Source: Castanea sativa
Lineage: Eukaryota; Streptophyta; Magnoliopsida; Fagales; Fagaceae
Assembly (NCBI RefSeq): GCF_040712315.1
Contig: NC_134013.1
Span: forward strand, 37,769,501 to 37,833,500
Direction of reading: 5' to 3'
DNA length: 64,000 nucleotides
The position numbers and the translations under genes are program-made. The notes under the pieces are model-generated. The model was not told where the DNA came from, made no database searches, and saw nothing but the letters and a program-made list of their open reading frames with translations. The first letter of the stretch is position 1, and each line of letters starts with the position of its first letter. Of the stretch, positions 61,020-64,000 are shown in pieces.

Positions 61020-61600
61020 ATGAATGTTGTTAAGGTGAGTGTTGTGTGAGAGCTTAGGAAAGTTGTGAGTGAGTGAAGAGAGAGTGTAAGAGCTGAGCTG
61101 AAGAGAGGGTGTGAGAGCTGAAGAGATTGAGTGAGATGGGTAATGGGGAAAACAGGTCCCAGTTGGGAACCACATGCCACACGTGGAGGGCTGGTGACCA
61201 TGCATAAAAATCGAGTCCAGTAGACTCGATTTCTAAAGTTATCCACATGGCCTAAAAAGCGTGAAAAGTACTGGTGGGACCAGACCTGAAAATCAAGTCC
61301 AATAGACTCGATTTCCTGTAAAGAGACACGTGACCAAAGAAGCATGAGAGCGTGACCAGAAGGGCGTGAAAGCTAGACCAGAAACTCGAGTCCAGTAAAC
61401 TCGATTTCCTTGACCAAAAATCGAGTCCTTTAGACTATATTTGCATGCCTACGTGGACAGATTGTCCACCTCAGTTGCTGGCGCAACGGGGAAATCAAGT
61501 ACATCATACTCGATTTATAACCCAAAATCGAGAGTAACACACCCGAATTGTTAGATACCCAAATAGTTTCAACAGTTTGCTAACTAACAAAATACTTTAG
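61020..61600 (-). repeat. Outer element, right terminal inverted repeat
   Basis: Mirror of 48,630-49,170. It contains several AATCGAGTCC...GACTCGATTT pairs, which are themselves short inverted repeats (near 61,210, 61,290 and 61,385). Confidence 0.8.
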
Positions 61601-62259
61601 GTTTATTTGACTCTAATGGTTGATTTCTATGTAAGAGAGATGGACAAAAGGTAAGATGAGAAATAGAGAATATTTACCTAAGAATCAACCCTTATTTGAA
61701 GTGAGTATTGAGTAAGTGAGGAGGAGACAATGGCAAAATAGAGAGGAAACAATGGAGACAGGGATTTGGAGTGAGAACTGAGTGGGGAGTGGAAGATGGC
61801 AGTGTCTAGGGTTTAGAGTGAGTAGAGAAAGTTTAAGAATGAGAGAGGAGAATCATACTCGATGAGAGATAAGACTAAGAGAAACTGAGAGAGTGATTTT
61901 TAACATTTAAAAAAAAAAAAATTAGGGTTCAAACGAAACTTTGGAACTTGTGTTTTGGGGGAGTAAAAAAATTAATTCTTAGAGATAAGGTGAGATTTCC
62001 CACCAATGAGAAGAAGGCACATAAGCTAAAAATCCAAACCTTATCACTAGGGATCAAACTTTTATATATATAATTCAGTCATGTCGGGTTTTTTCTAGTG
62101 AAAAATCTCAAAACTTGCAATTTAACTCAAGTATTCAATTTTATATATGGGGCAAAACTTAGATACATTATCTTATGTAGTGTTTTTTAGGTTCCTTGTT
62201 TAAATTTTAGCGAGGTGGCTAATTAGTCAAGTTAGCAAACACTGTTAAGCAACACCATT
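61601..62259. other. Intergenic DNA, nothing recognised
   Basis: No gene or known element. It has an A-run near 61,910 and AT-rich DNA. Confidence 0.6.
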
Positions 62260-62613
62260 TAGTTTTTTGCCCTTAGAAAATCAACATTTAGTTTGGGTGA
62301 GAAAGACACCATTGAGGGTGGCCACCACACAACCCCATGAACAAGTTTGGGTTCTTTGAAAGATTGTGCATGATTTGAAGCTCCTTCAAATGTTGTTGTA
62401 GTCCTCTCTACATAGAAGCTTACACTTTGAGATGAACTTGCATGCATAGCGTGAACCAGTGGACTTGTGACCGCAAAGATCTGGGGTGCCAAATTGGCCT
62501 TGGCCTAGCTTCGTACCGATAAGATGATGGTTTCTTAGTCTTGGAGTTTGATAGGGTATCATTGTGGTTAGATTTTGTGTTTTTGATTGCAATGTTGTGG
62601 CTTGCTTCTTCAT
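62260..62613 (-). pseudogene. Calcium-dependent protein kinase fragment (N-terminal kinase lobe)
   Basis: On the minus strand, YQTPRLRNHHLIGTKLGQGQFG is followed by YACKFISKCKLLCREDY, the glycine-rich ATP loop and the invariant lysine block of plant CDPKs. After a frameshift near 62,390 comes LQIMHNLSKNPNLF, the next CDPK block. Then the match ends. The EF hands and most of the kinase are missing. No splice sites join the parts, so it is a pseudogene fragment, possibly a processed or duplicated copy. Confidence 0.8.
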
Positions 62614-62904
62614 TGCTCTGCAAATTTCAATGGACCTTTCTAATTTGTGGAATTGTGTGATTCTTTCAATTTTGAATCAAAATAGAAACTCTTTTCGTTT
62701 TACTTTTCCTTTCATTGCTTCCTCTCAGCGAGCTCTAGAATTTAGGTACTAAGAACAATGGCGGTATTCTTGCCCAAACTAGAGGGTGTAAACACTAAAT
62801 TGTGTTTTTCTCGGTTAGACACAATTTAACATTGTTTGTCGATGGTTAATTGGCCACATGGCTAAAATATAGTTAAAGAACCTAAGTTTTGGCCTTTAAT
62901 ATGC

Positions 62905-63230
62905 AGGAAAGCACCGATGCGGCTACAGGGGTGCCGCACCGGCGTTTGACGCGGGGTGCAAACACGGGGTGCGGTGGGCGACACAATTGCACACGCGTTG
63001 GTGTCGCGTTAGATTTTTTTTTTTTTTTTTCATTTCTCGATTCACGCTGACTCATGCCGATTCAATGCTGACTTGAGCCGATTCACGTCGATCAGGTTGA
63101 ATCGGACCATATCAGCCAGCTGAAACCAACCGATTCAGGCTGTACCGGCCGATTTAGTTTGATACCGGTCGATTTAGACCAATATTGGCTTTGAATCAAG
63201 CCGATTCAGAGGGCATCTCTGCTCTCTGTC
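62905..63230. repeat. GC-rich patch with repeated CCGATTCA / CCGATTTA words
   Basis: The patch is much richer in G and C than its surroundings. The first half has GTGCCGCACC, GACGCGGGGTGC and GTGTCGCGTT. After a T-run (about 63,014-63,032) comes a series of TGCCGATTCA, GAGCCGATTC, AACCGATTCA, GGCCGATTTA and AGCCGATTCA words. Origin unknown. Confidence 0.6.
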
Positions 63231-64000
63231 TCCCCTCTCTTACAGTCTCACTCCCTAAGAACCCATGGTCACAATCTCACAGTCTCCGTCTCCACTCACT
63301 GTATCACATTTAATTTATGAACATCATGTTTTAGACTTTTAGTTATTATCTACTGTAGCTCTCAAATTTGGTATATATTTATATAATATGAAAAAGTATG
63401 CTTAGCAATTTATAGAAAATATAAATAAAAATATTTTTAATAATTTTTTAATTGCCACACCGTACCCTACTTTTTCAAAAATTGTCGAGTCCCACACTCG
63501 CACCTGTACCTAAATCTAGAAATGCACCGGTGCTTCATAGTTAATATGTATAGACATCTAACTGGCAGTTCCTTGCACTCTGAGTCGCCAAAAGGCCTTT
63601 GGGTTAGGCGAGTCGAGCAGGTTGACTCTTCTGGATCAGTGGACACTCTTAGTGTTTGTTTGGAAATAACTTATTTAGTTGAAATTGAAATTTTTTTGCT
63701 GAAAATATTGTAGATAAAGTTTAAAGGTAGTTGAAATAGTATAATGAGACCTATGAATAATACCAAAAAGTGCAATAAAATATATAAATAGTAACAAAAA
63801 TAAATTAAATAGTAAAAAGAACTAACTTCTTAAGCTAATTCCAAATGGACACCTAGTCATGGAGTCAATAAAATTGGTTTTTTTTTTTTTTTTTCATTTA
63901 CACGACAATTTTAATTGAAAAAAGAAAATAAAGAAATGATGGTAAGAGTAAAACGATGGCGTTTGAACAGGAACCAACTCCATCTTGAGCAGTACAACCA
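63231..64000. other. Intergenic DNA, nothing recognised
   Basis: No gene seen. The stretch about 63,440-63,510 resembles 44,218-44,280 in S1P intron 5. Confidence 0.5.

Larger units (their letters stand above)
48630..61600. mobile_element. Outer Mutator-like element with long terminal inverted repeats (about 13 kb including a nested copy)
   Basis: The left end reads CAAAGTATTTTGTTAGTTAG and the right end reads the same in reverse complement (CTAACTAACAAAATACTTT..., ending near 61,600). The inverted homology continues inward with GTATCTAACAA, GCGCCAGCAACTGAGGTGG and GTCCACGTAGGC. It then holds shared 'gACTCGATTT' words and CT- or GA-rich tracts. Inside are a plant-mobile-domain gene (+), a truncated MURA-type gene (-), a satellite array and the inner element. 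Without the inner insertion it is about 7.05 kb. No convincing target duplication was found at the outer ends. Confidence 0.8.

Noticed and set aside
48630..61600. A 9-bp target duplication for the outer element
   Set aside because: The bases outside the two ends (ACTATAAAAT and GTTTATTTGA) do not match well enough to call one.
1..64000. tRNA, rRNA genes and CRISPR arrays
   Set aside because: No cloverleaf-like or rRNA-like stretches were noticed, and the repeats here are transposon-related, not spacer-repeat arrays.

Overview
This is a stretch of nuclear DNA from a flowering plant, most likely a dicot and possibly a woody one; the species cannot be named from the sequence. The evidence is one intron-rich, full-length plant gene with GT-AG splice sites, surrounded by AT-rich DNA packed with plant-type transposable elements: Copia and Gypsy LTR retrotransposons, a LINE, and Mutator-like elements carrying a plant mobile domain. 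No bacterial-type operons, rRNA, tRNA genes or CRISPR arrays were seen.

0-6.85 kb: an old Copia element on the minus strand. Its gag-pol remnant runs off the left edge, and two near-identical long terminal repeats (LTRs), each with its own primer-binding site, lie in tandem. 6.85-13.3 kb: a broken plus-strand Copia pol gene. It is split in the RNase H region by a 3.46 kb solo LTR of Tat/Ogre type, flanked by a 5-bp duplication with one mismatch. 13.3-32.6 kb: a degenerate region full of a short 'ATGGGCTT' motif. It is split by a complete-ended 10.06 kb Gypsy element (15,242-25,302, target duplication GATGA) and also carries a Copia-like LTR, a minus-strand Tat-like LTR and a Copia-type primer-binding site. 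The Gypsy element has lost most of its reverse transcriptase, and on its opposite strand it carries a three-exon gene of the 'putative gypsy-type transposon' family.

32.6-36 kb: AT-rich intergenic DNA with protein-like fragments I do not recognise. 36.1-47.7 kb, minus strand: the only intact host gene. It encodes site-1 protease (S1P/SBT6.1), with ten exons and 1,039 residues, and all four catalytic-site residues are visible. Intron 6 contains an internally deleted LINE and intron 5 contains other repeats. S1P is a Golgi subtilase that cleaves membrane-tethered transcription factors and some secreted precursors.

48.6-61.6 kb: two related Mutator-like elements, one nested inside the other. 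The inner one (54,504-60,410) lies between 13-bp direct repeats with one mismatch and sits in a satellite-like array of the outer one. Each element pairs a plus-strand plant-mobile-domain gene with a converging minus-strand transposase gene that stops before the catalytic core. Neither appears autonomous. 61.6-64 kb: intergenic DNA with a calcium-dependent protein kinase pseudogene fragment and a GC-rich repeat patch.
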